This document shows positions 53,620-63,500 of a stretch of DNA of 64,000 nucleotides, in pieces (the stretch's first letter is position 1; each line of letters begins with the position of its first letter). The position numbers were made by a program, and so were the translations under genes. The stretch spans positions 62,001-126,000 of the forward strand of contig LNFI01000008.1 in assembly GCA_001464615.1 (NCBI GenBank). The letters run 5' to 3'. The DNA is from Sphingomonadales bacterium Ga0077557. GTDB lineage: Bacteria > Pseudomonadota > Alphaproteobacteria > Sphingomonadales > Sphingomonadaceae. Under the pieces are notes generated by a model, which searched no databases, was not told the DNA's origin, and worked only from the letters and a program-made list of their open reading frames with translations.

Positions 53620-56358
53620 TCATAACGCACCGTGGCATTGTTTGTATTTCTTGCCAGAGCCGCAGGGGCAAGGTGCATTTCGGCTCACCCTGCCCTCCCA
53701 AAGCGCCGGATCGTTGCCGAATTCACCACCGTCGATGCTCGGCTGTACCAGCGGCGCAATCCGGGTCGTCACCAAACCAAGTGGATTCCCCGCGCCCACA
53801 CCCTGGCCATCATCGTCACCGGCAAAGGGATCAAAATGTGATGTAATGAAATCGGGCAGATCGGGCAGCGCTGCTGGTTGCTGGAGCTGGAATTGCGCAT
53901 GCGCGATCGTCTTGGTCACATCTTCGCGAATCGTGCCGAGCATCCGTTCGAACAGCGCAAACGCTTCCTGCTTATATTCGTTGATCGGCGTTTTCTGGGC
54001 ATAGGCGCGCAGATGGACCACCTGACGGAGCGCATCGAGCGTCGACAAATGCTCTTTCCAGTGATGATCGAGATTCTGAAGGAGAATCGATTTTTCCACC
54101 TGGGTCCAGGTTTCCGGATCAAGCGATGCTGCCTTCGCCTCGACATGCTGGTCGGCCGCTTCACGCACCCGCTCTTCCACCAGTTCGGGATCAATCGCTT
54201 CCTCAGCCAACCAGTCATCGAAGGGCGGATCAATGCCCAGCATTTCCTGCACATTGTCGCGCAAGCCCTGCATATCCCATTGCTCAGGATAGCTATTGGG
54301 CGGGCAGGCAGTGCCGACCAGCGTATTGACGGTCTCGGTCCGCATATCGGTCACGACATCGCCAACCGTGTCGGCATCCATGATGTCGCTGCGCTGTTCG
54401 TAGATCACCTTGCGCTGATCATTCATCACATCATCATATTCGACGACCTGTTTGCGCTGATCATAATTCCGCGCCTCAACCTTGCGCTGCGCCGTTTCAA
54501 TCGCCTTGGACAGCCATTTCGAACCGATCGCCTCACCATCGGCGATGTTGGACCGCATCATCTTGGCAAACATCGTGTCTGGCCCAAAAATGCGCAGCAG
54601 ATCGTCGTCGAGGCTCAGATAAAAACGGCTGAGGCCCGGATCGCCCTGCCGGCCCGAACGACCGCGCAACTGATTATCGATGCGGCGGCTCTCATGCCGC
54701 TCGGTGCCCAGCACGAACAGCCCGCCGGCGGCGAGCACTTCGGCCTTTTCGGCGGCGACTTCGGCCTTGATCCGCTCGATCGCTGCCTCGCGCTCAGGGC
54801 CATCAGCCAAACCGACCAGTTCGTCATTCACGCGGAATTCGATATTGCCGCCAAGCTGAATATCCGTGCCGCGACCGGCCATGTTGGTGGCGATCGTCAC
54901 CACGCTCTTGCGACCGGCCTGGGCGACGATATGCGCCTCACGCTCGTGCTGGCGTGCATTGAGCACTTCATGCACCACGCCTTCCTTGATCAGGAATTCG
55001 CTCAGCAGTTCGGATTTTTCAATCGACACGGTGCCGACCAGCACCGGCTGGCCGCGCTCGGCGTGAATCTTGATCTTCTTGGCGATCGCCTGGAACTTGT
55101 CCTGGGTGTTTTTGTAGAATTCGTCTTCTTCATCAACGCGCTTGACTGGCACGTTGGTTGGAATCGTCACCACGTTCATCTTGTAAATGTCGAAGAATTC
55201 CGCCGCTTCGGTCGCGGCCGTGCCGGTCATGCCCGAAAGCTTGGGGTACATGCGGAAATAATTCTGGAAAGTGATCGATGCCATGGTTTGGTTTTCGGGC
55301 TCGATCGCCACGCCTTCCTTGGCCTCTACCGCCTGGTGAAGCCCATCGGACCAGCGCCGTCCATCCATCATGCGGCCGGTAAACTCATCGATGATGATGA
55401 CCTTGCCGTCCTTGACGATGTAATCGGTGTCGCGCTTGAACATCTTGTTCGCGCGCAGCGCCTGGTTCAGGTGGTGGACGACCTGGGTGTTTTCGAAGTC
55501 GTAAAGGTTGGTGCCCTCCAGCAGCTCGGCACTTTCCAGCATCCGCTCCGCCGTTTCGGTGCCTGCTTCGGTCAGGATGATCGAACGCTGCTTTTCATCA
55601 AGCTCATAGGTATCACTGCCCAGCTGCTTCACGATCGCGTCGACGCGCAGATAAAGATCCGTTTTGTCGTCCGTCGGCCCGGAGATGATCAGCGGGGTAC
55701 GCGCTTCGTCGATCAGGATCGAATCGACTTCGTCGACGATCGCGAAGTTGAACTTGCGCTGCACCATCGATTCGCGATCATATTTCATATTGTCGCGCAG
55801 ATAATCGAAGCCGAGCTCGTTATTGGTCGCATAGGTGATGTCGGCGGCATAGGCGTCGCGGCGCTGCTGATCGGTCAGGTTCGGCACGATCACGCCCGTC
55901 GTCATCCCCAAAAAGCGATAGACGTTGCTCATCCACTCGGCATCGCGGGCGGCCAGGTAATCATTGACCGTGACGACATGGACGCCCGTGCCCGGCAAGG
56001 CGTTCAGATAGGTGGCCAGCGTCGCAACCAGCGTCTTGCCCTCGCCGGTGCGCATCTCGGCAATCTCGCCCCGATGCAGGACAATGCCACCCACCATCTG
56101 CACATCATAATGGCGCTGGCCTAGGGTGCGCTTGGCCGCCTCGCGGACCGTTGCGAACGCCTCTGGCAGCAAGTCGTCGAGCTTTTCGCCACTCGCAAGC
56201 CGCTCGCGAAAGCGCGCGGTCTGGGCACTCAGCGCTGCATCATCGAGCGCGGATATCTGGGGTTCGAACGCATTGATCTTGGCCACGATCGACCCGAGCG
56301 ATTTGACATAGCGATCGTTCGACGATCCGAAAATGGACTTGGCAAGGCCACCGAGCAT
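53620..56358 (-). CDS. secA: protein translocase ATPase SecA
   Basis: A 912-residue protein. [19 protein letters not shown] (Walker A), [23 protein letters not shown] (Walker B/DEVD), [29 protein letters not shown], and [25 protein letters not shown] are the SecA motifs. The C-terminal zinc-binding tail [20 protein letters not shown] is intact and binds SecB and phospholipid. It drives Sec-dependent export. Monocistronic between tRNA-Leu and a small membrane protein gene. Confidence 0.98.
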   Translation of the reverse strand: MLGGLAKSIFGSSNDRYVKSLGSIVAKINAFEPQISALDDAALSAQTARFRERLASGEKLDDLLPEAFATVREAAKRTLGQRHYDVQMVGGIVLHRGEIAEMRTGEGKTLVATLATYLNALPGTGVHVVTVNDYLAARDAEWMSNVYRFLGMTTGVIVPNLTDQQRRDAYAADITYATNNELGFDYLRDNMKYDRESMVQRKFNFAIVDEVDSILIDEARTPLIISGPTDDKTDLYLRVDAIVKQLGSDTYELDEKQRSIILTEAGTETAERMLESAELLEGTNLYDFENTQVVHHLNQALRANKMFKRDTDYIVKDGKVIIIDEFTGRMMDGRRWSDGLHQAVEAKEGVAIEPENQTMASITFQNYFRMYPKLSGMTGTAATEAAEFFDIYKMNVVTIPTNVPVKRVDEEDEFYKNTQDKFQAIAKKIKIHAERGQPVLVGTVSIEKSELLSEFLIKEGVVHEVLNARQHEREAHIVAQAGRKSVVTIATNMAGRGTDIQLGGNIEFRVNDELVGLADGPEREAAIERIKAEVAAEKAEVLAAGGLFVLGTERHESRRIDNQLRGRSGRQGDPGLSRFYLSLDDDLLRIFGPDTMFAKMMRSNIADGEAIGSKWLSKAIETAQRKVEARNYDQRKQVVEYDDVMNDQRKVIYEQRSDIMDADTVGDVVTDMRTETVNTLVGTACPPNSYPEQWDMQGLRDNVQEMLGIDPPFDDWLAEEAIDPELVEERVREAADQHVEAKAASLDPETWTQVEKSILLQNLDHHWKEHLSTLDALRQVVHLRAYAQKTPINEYKQEAFALFERMLGTIREDVTKTIAHAQFQLQQPAALPDLPDFITSHFDPFAGDDDGQGVGAGNPLGLVTTRIAPLVQPSIDGGEFGNDPALWEGRVSRNAPCPCGSGKKYKQCHGAL

Positions 56359-56458
56359 GGAGAATTCCTGTATCTAAGGGCAGTGCGCTCGCCGGGCATC
56401 GCCGGGGCGCAACAAAATTGGCAATTTGAACCCGGCAAGGCCGGATTTGGCCCGGGCG

Positions 56459-56722
56459 CTATTCGCGACGGCGGGCGAGATAGAGCGGCGTGGCCGGGCG
56501 GAGCGCATAGCCCTTGCCAGGTGAGACCGATGCCGAAATGCTGAGCGTCGGCAGATCCTGGGCAATCTGCCGCGCAATATGCTGGCCTGCCGACTGCGCC
56601 GCAGCGGCCGCAATCGCCGCGGGTGCAACGGATTGGTGCAGCCGAACCTCAGGCGTGCTCATCCCGGCGGTAACGCCGGTCAGTGCGCTCAGCAGCGCAG
56701 AAAGGATGAGCAGCAGTTCCAA
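56459..56722 (-). CDS. small exported or membrane-anchored protein of unknown function
   Basis: 87 residues when started at TTG 56722; no ATG is available. LLLILSALLSALTGVTAGMS is a signal peptide or anchor. The remainder is Ala-rich with a helical segment (VAPAAIAAAAAQSAGQHIARQIAQDLPTLS) and ends with a short strand-rich part (LRPATPLYLARRRE). No family recognised. The 120 bases before it contain nothing else recognisable. Confidence 0.5.
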   Translation of the reverse strand: MELLLILSALLSALTGVTAGMSTPEVRLHQSVAPAAIAAAAAQSAGQHIARQIAQDLPTLSISASVSPGKGYALRPATPLYLARRRE

Positions 56723-56844
56723 TCAAATCGTCCAGTCAATCCGCCAAAAACGACGCGAGCGACGCACATAGGCATTCACAGGCGCAACGTCCATCATTCA
56801 AAACAACTGCACCTCCAGCAGGATCAGTCGATCGGCGGGGGTCA

Positions 56845-57309
56845 TTATTCCTGCGTTTTCGCTTCAGCCAATTCCCACCGCATCGCCGATGTCCAGCTGC
56901 CCGGCATCGGCTTGCCATTGCGGTCCAGCGCCGGTTTGAACCGGCCATTGCCGATCAGCTGGCTGCATGTCGTCGAATCCAGCAGGTCGGATCCGCTCGA
57001 CTGCACGATGTTGCAACCGGTGATCCGGCCCGCCGCGTCAATATCGAGCGAAAATTCGGTCCGCCCCTCTTCCGACGCGGCTTTTGCTTCAGCCGGGTAG
57101 GATTCGGGCGGGAACCAGTCGCCTGGATTGCCGATCGGCTTCACGCCAACCGCCAGGCCAGTGTCGGCGGGTGCCGCGAGTGCCGCTGGCGCGACTGCCT
57201 TTCGGCTTTGCCCCAATGCTGGCCCAGTGATCGCGATCAGCATTGTCAGCGCGATGCCAGCCCCCCGGCCAGGCGCTTGAATTGTCGTCTTGCCTTCAAC
57301 CCTACGCAC
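56845..57309 (-). CDS. TonB C-terminal-like periplasmic protein
   Basis: 154 residues. A hydrophobic segment (GIALTMLIAITGPALGQ) acts as signal peptide or anchor; the rest is a TonB C-terminal-type domain (WFPPESYPAEAKAASEEGRTEFSLDIDAAGRITGCNIVQSSGSDLLDSTTCSQLIGNGRFKPALDRNG) with the YPxxA and GxVxxxxxxxSSG pattern. It lacks a Pro-rich spacer like that of true TonB, so it may be a stand-alone periplasmic domain and not an energy transducer. Divergent from argJ. Confidence 0.8.
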   Translation of the reverse strand: MRRVEGKTTIQAPGRGAGIALTMLIAITGPALGQSRKAVAPAALAAPADTGLAVGVKPIGNPGDWFPPESYPAEAKAASEEGRTEFSLDIDAAGRITGCNIVQSSGSDLLDSTTCSQLIGNGRFKPALDRNGKPMPGSWTSAMRWELAEAKTQE

Positions 57310-57358
57310 TTTAACACCCCCTGCACCTACAAGTTCACCTTAGGCTGAGAGTCGCCCC

Positions 57359-58585
57359 ATGTCATCCCGCTCACCGCTCGCCCCCGATTGCTTCCCGGAT
57401 TTGCCCGCAATTGCCGGTGCATCGCTGCGCGTGGCGCGGGCGGGATATAAGGATTGGGGGCGCTGCGATCTCACCTTTGCGACGCTCGATGCCGGCACCA
57501 GCGTTGCTGGCGTAACCACCACCAGCAAATGCCCGTCGCCCGAAGTCGAATGGTGCCGGGCGGCCTTGGCGCTTGGTCAGGCGCGCGCACTGGTCGTCAA
57601 CGCAGGCAATGCCAACGCCTTTACCGGCCATCGCGGTCGTGTGGCGGTGGAGGCAATTGCAGCGCGCGTGTCTGCCCATCTGGGGTGCCAGCCCTCCGAT
57701 GTTCTTGTTGCCTCAACGGGTGTTATCGGCACGGCCCTGCCCATCCCCAAGGCCGAAGCCGGGCTTGATGCGGCCTTTATCGCGTTGCCCTGCAGCTGGG
57801 AGGAAGCCGCCGCCACGATCGGCACGACCGACACCTTTCCCAAAGGCGCAATGACGACCGCGATCGTCGATGGCCGCACCGTCACCCTGGTCGGGATCAT
57901 CAAGGGATCCGGCATGATCGCGCCCGATATGGCGACGATGCTCGGCTTTATCTTCACCGATGCGGCCGCTTCCCCGGCCTTTCTTCAAGGAGCATTGGCC
58001 GATGCCAATCGCCGCAGCTTTTCCTGCATCACCGTCGATAGCGATACATCGACGAGCGACACCGTGCTGGCCTTCGCGACGGGCAAGGCCGGTAATGCCC
58101 CGCTTGTATCGATCGAGTCACCGGGGGCTGATGCATTCCGGGCGGCGATGGACGATCTCTGTCGGAAGCTCGCGCACCTTGTCGTCCGCGATGGTGAGGG
58201 GGCGAGCAAGTTCATCACGATCGACGTAGCGGGCGCGGAATCAGACGCGAGCGCGCACCGGATTGCGCTGTCGATTGCCAATTCCCCGCTCGTGAAGACG
58301 GCAATCGCAGGCGAAGACGCCAATTGGGGACGGGTTGTTATGGCCGTAGGTAAAGCCGGCGAACCCGCTGATCGCGATCTGCTCGCAATTCGCTTTGGCA
58401 CGACGCAGGTTGCGGCCAACGGGCTCGCGGTTGAGGGGTATGATGAGGCCCCGGTTGCCGCGCATCTGAAAGGGCAGGAAATCGATATCGGCGTGGACCT
58501 GGGCCTTGGCGATGGCCGCGCAACCGTGTGGACCTGCGATCTGACGCATGGCTATATCAGCATCAACGCCGATTACCGGAGCTGA
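57359..58585 (+). CDS. argJ: bifunctional ornithine acetyltransferase/N-acetylglutamate synthase ArgJ
   Basis: A 408-residue protein. KGSGMIAPDMATMLGFIFTDA contains the autocleavage site before Thr193 of ATML, which becomes the N-terminal nucleophile of the beta chain. Upstream are ALVVNAGNANAFTG and STGVIGTALP, downstream SFSCITVDSDTSTSDTVL and the end ADYRS. It recycles acetyl groups in arginine synthesis. The start at 57359 gives the normal N-terminus. Followed closely by two GST genes. Confidence 0.95.
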   Translation: MSSRSPLAPDCFPDLPAIAGASLRVARAGYKDWGRCDLTFATLDAGTSVAGVTTTSKCPSPEVEWCRAALALGQARALVVNAGNANAFTGHRGRVAVEAIAARVSAHLGCQPSDVLVASTGVIGTALPIPKAEAGLDAAFIALPCSWEEAAATIGTTDTFPKGAMTTAIVDGRTVTLVGIIKGSGMIAPDMATMLGFIFTDAAASPAFLQGALADANRRSFSCITVDSDTSTSDTVLAFATGKAGNAPLVSIESPGADAFRAAMDDLCRKLAHLVVRDGEGASKFITIDVAGAESDASAHRIALSIANSPLVKTAIAGEDANWGRVVMAVGKAGEPADRDLLAIRFGTTQVAANGLAVEGYDEAPVAAHLKGQEIDIGVDLGLGDGRATVWTCDLTHGYISINADYRS

Positions 58586-58589
58586 ATGA

Positions 58590-59198
58590 GTGCTGACGAT
58601 TTGGGGACGGCTCAATTCGCACAACGTCAAAAAAGTCGCCTGGCTCGCCGATGAAATCGGGCTGGACTATGTCCGTCATGATGTTGGGGGCCAATTCGGC
58701 ATGGACGCCGCCTATCGCGCGCTCAATCCCAACGCCCTGATCCCGACAATTGAGGATGATGGCTTTGTGCTGTGGGAATCGAATGCGATTCTGCGCTATC
58801 TCGCGGCGCGCTACGCGCCAGCGCTCTGGCCAGCTGATCCGGCGGCCCGCGCGATGGCCGATCGGTGGATGGATTGGCAGTTTGGCTATGCCGACGCCCA
58901 GCGTGGCGCCTTCATCAATCTGGTCCGCAAACCGCCGGAAATGCGCGATGCCGACGCTATAGCGCGCTCGGCTGCCGCTTGCGCGCAGCAAATGGCGATC
59001 CTCAACGATGCACTGTCAATTTCTCCCTGGCTTTCCGGCGCGGCATTTGGACTGGGAGACATACCGATGGGCGTTTATGCGCACACCTGGTTCACCCTGG
59101 CGATTGATCGCCCGCCCTTCAGCGCGCTCGCCAATTGGTATGCCCGATTGATCACGCGGCCGGCCTATGCCCAACAGGTCATGATTCCACTGACCTGA
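58590..59198 (+). CDS. glutathione S-transferase family protein
   Basis: 202 residues from GTG 58590, four bases after the argJ stop. MLTIWGRLNSHNVKKVAWLADEIGLDYVRHDVGGQFG is the thioredoxin-like domain with Ser/Asn near the N-terminus, PNALIPTIEDDGFVLWESNAILRYLAARY the cis-Pro and Glu-Ser segment, and SAAFGLGDIPMGVYAHTWF the C-terminal domain. Class uncertain (theta/beta-like). Probably co-transcribed with argJ. Confidence 0.9.
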   Translation: MLTIWGRLNSHNVKKVAWLADEIGLDYVRHDVGGQFGMDAAYRALNPNALIPTIEDDGFVLWESNAILRYLAARYAPALWPADPAARAMADRWMDWQFGYADAQRGAFINLVRKPPEMRDADAIARSAAACAQQMAILNDALSISPWLSGAAFGLGDIPMGVYAHTWFTLAIDRPPFSALANWYARLITRPAYAQQVMIPLT

Positions 59199-59229
59199 TA
59201 AACACTCACATCAATGATGAAGGACCGTC

Positions 59230-60135
59230 ATGACTGATCTGATTTTGCACCATTATTCTCGCTCGCCTTACGCTGAACTGGTGCGCCGCGCGCTCGGGAT
59301 CAAAGGGGCGGCTTGGTGCTCGGTCATCATTCCGAATATGGCCCCCAAACCTGAACTCACGCCGCTTACCGGCGGCTATCGGAAGACACCGGTGCTGCAG
59401 ATTGGCGCTGACATTTATTGCGACACCGCCATCGCGATCGACGCGATCGAGGCATTTCAGCCGCAGCCGACGCTGTTCCCAGCCCCGCTGGGTCGGTTGG
59501 GTGCGCTGGTGGCGATGCAGGCGGGCGGCGCAACCTTCAGCCAGGCCGTCGGCTCTGCCATGGCGGTAGTTGCCGATCAGATTGACGACGCGTTTTTCGA
59601 GGATCGCAAAGCGCTGTTCGGGATGGACCGGGAGCGCATGAAAAAGGCCGCCCCGCACCAGACCGCCCAATTCACGGGTTGGCTTGCCAAGCTTGAAGAC
59701 GCGCTAGCCGATGGGCGCGCGTTTCTGGGCGGCGATGCGCCAGGCTATGCCGATTGCGCAGCCGGCATGAATGTGTGGTTTCAAGCTGGCATTGGGCTGA
59801 AGGAAGCGCGGCTGGCGCCCTTCCCGCATGTCGCCGCTTGGATTGCACGCTGCGACGCGATCGGACACGGGCAGCGGACTGACATGACCGCGCAGGCGGC
59901 ATTGGACGTCGCGCTCGCTGCTTCGCCTACCGCGACCGCACAAATTGACGATGACTGTGGTTTTACCCAGGGTCAGCCTGTGGCCATCCGAACCGAGGAT
60001 CCCGGTGCTGATACCGTCACCGGCACCCTGCTGCGCTGCACGGCGCGCGATATCGTCCTGCTGCGCGATGATCCGCGGGTTGGGACAGTCGCCGTCCATT
60101 TCCCGCGCATTGGGCAGATATTGCGGCCGGCATAA
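59230..60135 (+). CDS. glutathione S-transferase-like protein with a C-terminal extension
   Basis: 301 residues. LHHYSRSPYAELVRRALGIKGAAWCSVIIPNMAPKPELTPLTGGYRKTPVLQIGADIYCDTAIAIDAIEAF is a GST N-terminal domain with Ser/Tyr near the start, followed by a helical domain. Residues about 235-301 (DDCGFTQGQPVAIRTEDPGADTVTGTLLRCTARDIVLLRDDPRVGTVAVHFPRIGQIL) form an extra beta-rich domain not usual in GSTs. Twenty-eight bases after the second GST gene's neighbour in the same direction. Confidence 0.85.
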   Translation: MTDLILHHYSRSPYAELVRRALGIKGAAWCSVIIPNMAPKPELTPLTGGYRKTPVLQIGADIYCDTAIAIDAIEAFQPQPTLFPAPLGRLGALVAMQAGGATFSQAVGSAMAVVADQIDDAFFEDRKALFGMDRERMKKAAPHQTAQFTGWLAKLEDALADGRAFLGGDAPGYADCAAGMNVWFQAGIGLKEARLAPFPHVAAWIARCDAIGHGQRTDMTAQAALDVALAASPTATAQIDDDCGFTQGQPVAIRTEDPGADTVTGTLLRCTARDIVLLRDDPRVGTVAVHFPRIGQILRPA

Positions 60136-60145
60136 TCAGCCAGTG

Positions 60146-60177
60146 CCGCCTAGCCGCGCATCGGCGCGGCTAGGCGG
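60146..60177. terminator. 14-bp perfect hairpin between the convergent GST and trxA genes
   Basis: CCGCCTAGCCGCGC (60146-60159) and GCGCGGCTAGGCGG (60164-60177) pair perfectly around the loop ATCG. It lies between the convergent stop codons and is a likely transcription end for both, although no T run follows, so Rho or RNA processing may contribute. Confidence 0.6.
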
Positions 60178-60195
60178 TTAGCCAATCACCCGGAA

Positions 60196-60519
60196 TTAGC
60201 CCAATGCGCCCTCAAGCCAGGCTTTGAGCTGGCTCTTCGGTGCAGCGCGGCTAAAGCGCGCGACCTCTTCGCCGCCCTTGAACAGGACGAGATTGGGGAT
60301 GGTGCGAATGCCAAAGCGGGTTGCCGCTTCGGGGGCGTCGTCCAGATTGGCCTTGGTGATCGTTACCTGATCGGCCAGCTCATCGGAGATTTCCTCCAGG
60401 CTCGGCCCGATCACCTTGCAGGGACCGCACCATTCTGCCCAGAAATCAACGAGCACGGGCTTGTCAGCCTTCAGCACGTCATTGTCGAAACTCGCGTCAT
60501 CAATCTTCGTCGTTGCCAT
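60196..60519 (-). CDS. trxA: thioredoxin TrxA
   Basis: 107 residues. KPVLVDFWAEWCGPCKVIGPSLEEI holds the WCGPC active site, and RTIPNLVLFKGGEEVARF the cis-Pro Ile-Pro and Gly-Gly turn. It is the general disulfide reductase. Located 49 bases after addA in the same direction. Confidence 0.97.
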   Translation of the reverse strand: MATTKIDDASFDNDVLKADKPVLVDFWAEWCGPCKVIGPSLEEISDELADQVTITKANLDDAPEAATRFGIRTIPNLVLFKGGEEVARFSRAAPKSQLKAWLEGALG

Positions 60520-60567
60520 GATTACAATCTCCTGATGAACAATAGGTAGGCGCAGTCCGCCATCGCC

Positions 60568-63500
60568 TCAAGCGTCTGCGACCAAGCTTTGCTCGTCGCC
60601 CCCAAAGCGCTGCTTGTGCGCACCCAGCAAATCGGCGGGCAGGACGAACAGCGACGGGGCCGCTGTATACAGCAACGCCGCCTCGATAGTGCGACCGGGG
60701 AAGATCACTGCCAATGCGTCGACATAGGCGGCCATCTGCCGGAGGTGATAGGCTGGTATGCCGGTGATGTCGGCAGGCGCACGCCGACCGGTCTTGAAAT
60801 CGATAACGCGCACCAACCGGTCACTAACAAGCAGCCGATCGACCGTGCCCGAGACAACAAATCCACCCTCAATCACGGCGGCGATCGGCGCTTCGGCTAG
60901 CGCCTCTGGTCCAAACAGATCGGCAAAGCGGGGATCTTCCAAGACACCACAGGACTGATCGACAATTTCGGCACGGACATTGGCTTCTTCGACCCCGCCC
61001 GCCTTCTGAAGCCAGCGATCGGCAGCAGCGCGGCGATGCTCGGGTGCGACAGCCGGGAGTCGTTCGAACAAGGCGTGGATCAACCGCCCCCGGTCAGCAG
61101 CTGCCCGTAAGGCTGCGCTCGGCGGCGGATCGGCGACTATGTCGGGCCCGAGTGATGACGGGGCCAGCGGACGCGGCGGGCGTGCCTCGGTCGGGGCCGG
61201 CGCCCGCACCCAGGCCGGCAGGTTAGTGTCGCTGCTCCGAACCAGCGGGGCGCCTACTCGCAAATCCACTGGCTTTTGCGGGATCATGCCATGGAAATGC
61301 CGCTCGCCCTCACCCGCACCAACCCCCAATGTCGCCAACGCACGATCAGCAACCGCGTACCAGCTCGCCGCTGGCGGCACGCCCTGCGCACGCGGCCCCA
61401 ATGCGCCCGCGATAACCAGCCGTTCCTCGGCACGAGTCGCCGCGACATAAAAAAGCCGCCAATGTTCCTGCAGTTCGCGCGCCTGCACGTCGTCGATGTA
61501 ATCGCCCAGCCGCCCGCCACGCTCGCTGCTGCGCGGACGGAAGATCGGGAACGCCTCCTGGTCCTTATCCGGTTTCCAATGGAGAATCGATCGCGGCACC
61601 AGCCCCGGATCGACTGTTGCGTCCGCCAGAATGACCAAAGGCGCCTGCAGCCCCTTGGCCCCATGCACCGTCATCACCCGCACCGCGTCGAGCGGCGCAG
61701 ACGGATCACGCACAATTTCGATATCACCGCGATCGAACCAATCGAGAAACCCCTGCAACGACGGCGTACCGAGCGTCTCGAAATCAAGCGCCGCGCTCAG
61801 CACTTCCTCGATGGGGTCGCGCGCTTCCTGGCCAAGACGGCGGATCAGCTTGCGCCGACCGTCCAGCGGGCCGGACAACAGCTCTTCGAGCAACTGGTAG
61901 GGCGTGGCAATGTCAGCGCGGGCCAGCAGATCGAAAAGCGGTTGTAACAGCGCATCCGAACAGGTCGCGCGTAGGTGCCGCCACAGGCTGCCGTCTGGCC
62001 GGGGCGCGGCGGCGGCAAGCAATTCTTCCTGACTCCACCCGATCAGCGGCGACACCAGCAGGTTGGCGAGCGACAAATCATCATCGGGCTGCAGCGCAAA
62101 ACGGATCGCGGCAAGCATATCCTGCACCGCCAGCGGCGCATTCAGCCGCAAACGATCGACACCAGCGACCGGGACCCCCTCGGCATAAAGCCGCGCAACG
62201 ATCAACGACGCGAGTTCCCCGCGTCGCTTCACCAGGATCATCACGTCTTCGGGCCTCAGCGCCCTGCCCTTGCTTTCCAGTATGAGCGGATTGGCGGGAT
62301 CAAGCCAGGCCTTAAGCTGGCGCGCAATCTGCTTGGCGAGCGCGCGGGTGGCGTCGTCAATCCATTCTTCCTCGTCAGCCTCACTGCCCCCCGCGATCGT
62401 CGGCGGCCAGAGCGAGACTAGGCCGGGGCCCGCCACTTCACTAGCATGCGGTTCCAGCGTCCCGACCAGACCCAGACCGGGCGTATCGACAGCGCTGATC
62501 GCGGCATCGACGAATTCCAGGATCGGCTTGGTCGACCGAAAGCTGTGGGTCAGCGACAGCTGATTAAACGCGGTTGCCTCGGTCGATCGATCCTCAAACA
62601 GCGCCTCTGCCTTGCGAAGAAAAAGCTGCTCAGCGGCGGCGAAATACAGCGGATCGGTCCCCTGAAACCCAAAGATCGCTTGCTTGTAATCGCCCACCAC
62701 GAACAGCGTTCGGGTGCGCTCGCCATGCGCGCCGATCCCGGTGAAAAACTCATCCGCCAGCGCCCTGATGATCTTCCACTGGCGCGGATTGGTGTCCTGC
62801 GCTTCATCGACCAGGATATGTTCGGTGGTCTGGTCGAGCTTGTAGCGCACCCATTCGCCCATCCCCGGCTGCTCCAGCAGCGCGACGACATGGTTGATCA
62901 GATCATCGAAATCGACCGCGCCAATGCGACTTTTGGCGCGCGCATAAGCATCGGCATAAGCGCGTCCGACACCCAGCCCTTTCGCCAACAGATCGCCATA
63001 AGCCGACCGCGTCGCCATACTGAGCAGCTCGGTACAGCGGCTGCCGATCGCCATGGCCAGTTCGGGATAATCGAAATCGGCATCGAGCAATTTCTTCTGG
63101 TATTTGCGCGGCTCGCCTTCTTTGGTGAAGACCACACCGCGCAGATCGTCGAGCATCGCCGCCCGCTCAGCGGGGTTCGCCTCCAGCCAGCATTCGGCGA
63201 TGTCAGCCTGATTTCCACCCGTCTTGGTGTCCCACGCGCGATTGGCCGCAGCGATGCGTCGAACCGCATCGGTATCGAATTCGGCGTCATCACAGCTATC
63301 AGCGAGGATATCGGCAATATCGCCCGCCGGCAGGCCAAGCGCGCGGCGAATATAAGGGGCGATCCCGCTGGGCAGGGTCGCCATCGCCGTCGGCGCGCGG
63401 GCGCAAGCGTGAAGGAAATCGGTCGCGCCGCCTTCACCTAGCCGCAAACTAAGCGCGCCAATCGCCTCAACCAGCCCGTTCAGGCCATCGCGTTCGGCAT

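Noticed and set aside
53878..56124. A 748-codon open frame on the plus strand, antisense to secA
   Set aside because: A mirror frame of a highly conserved gene with high GC at third positions; composition and motifs are not protein-like, while secA is unmistakable.
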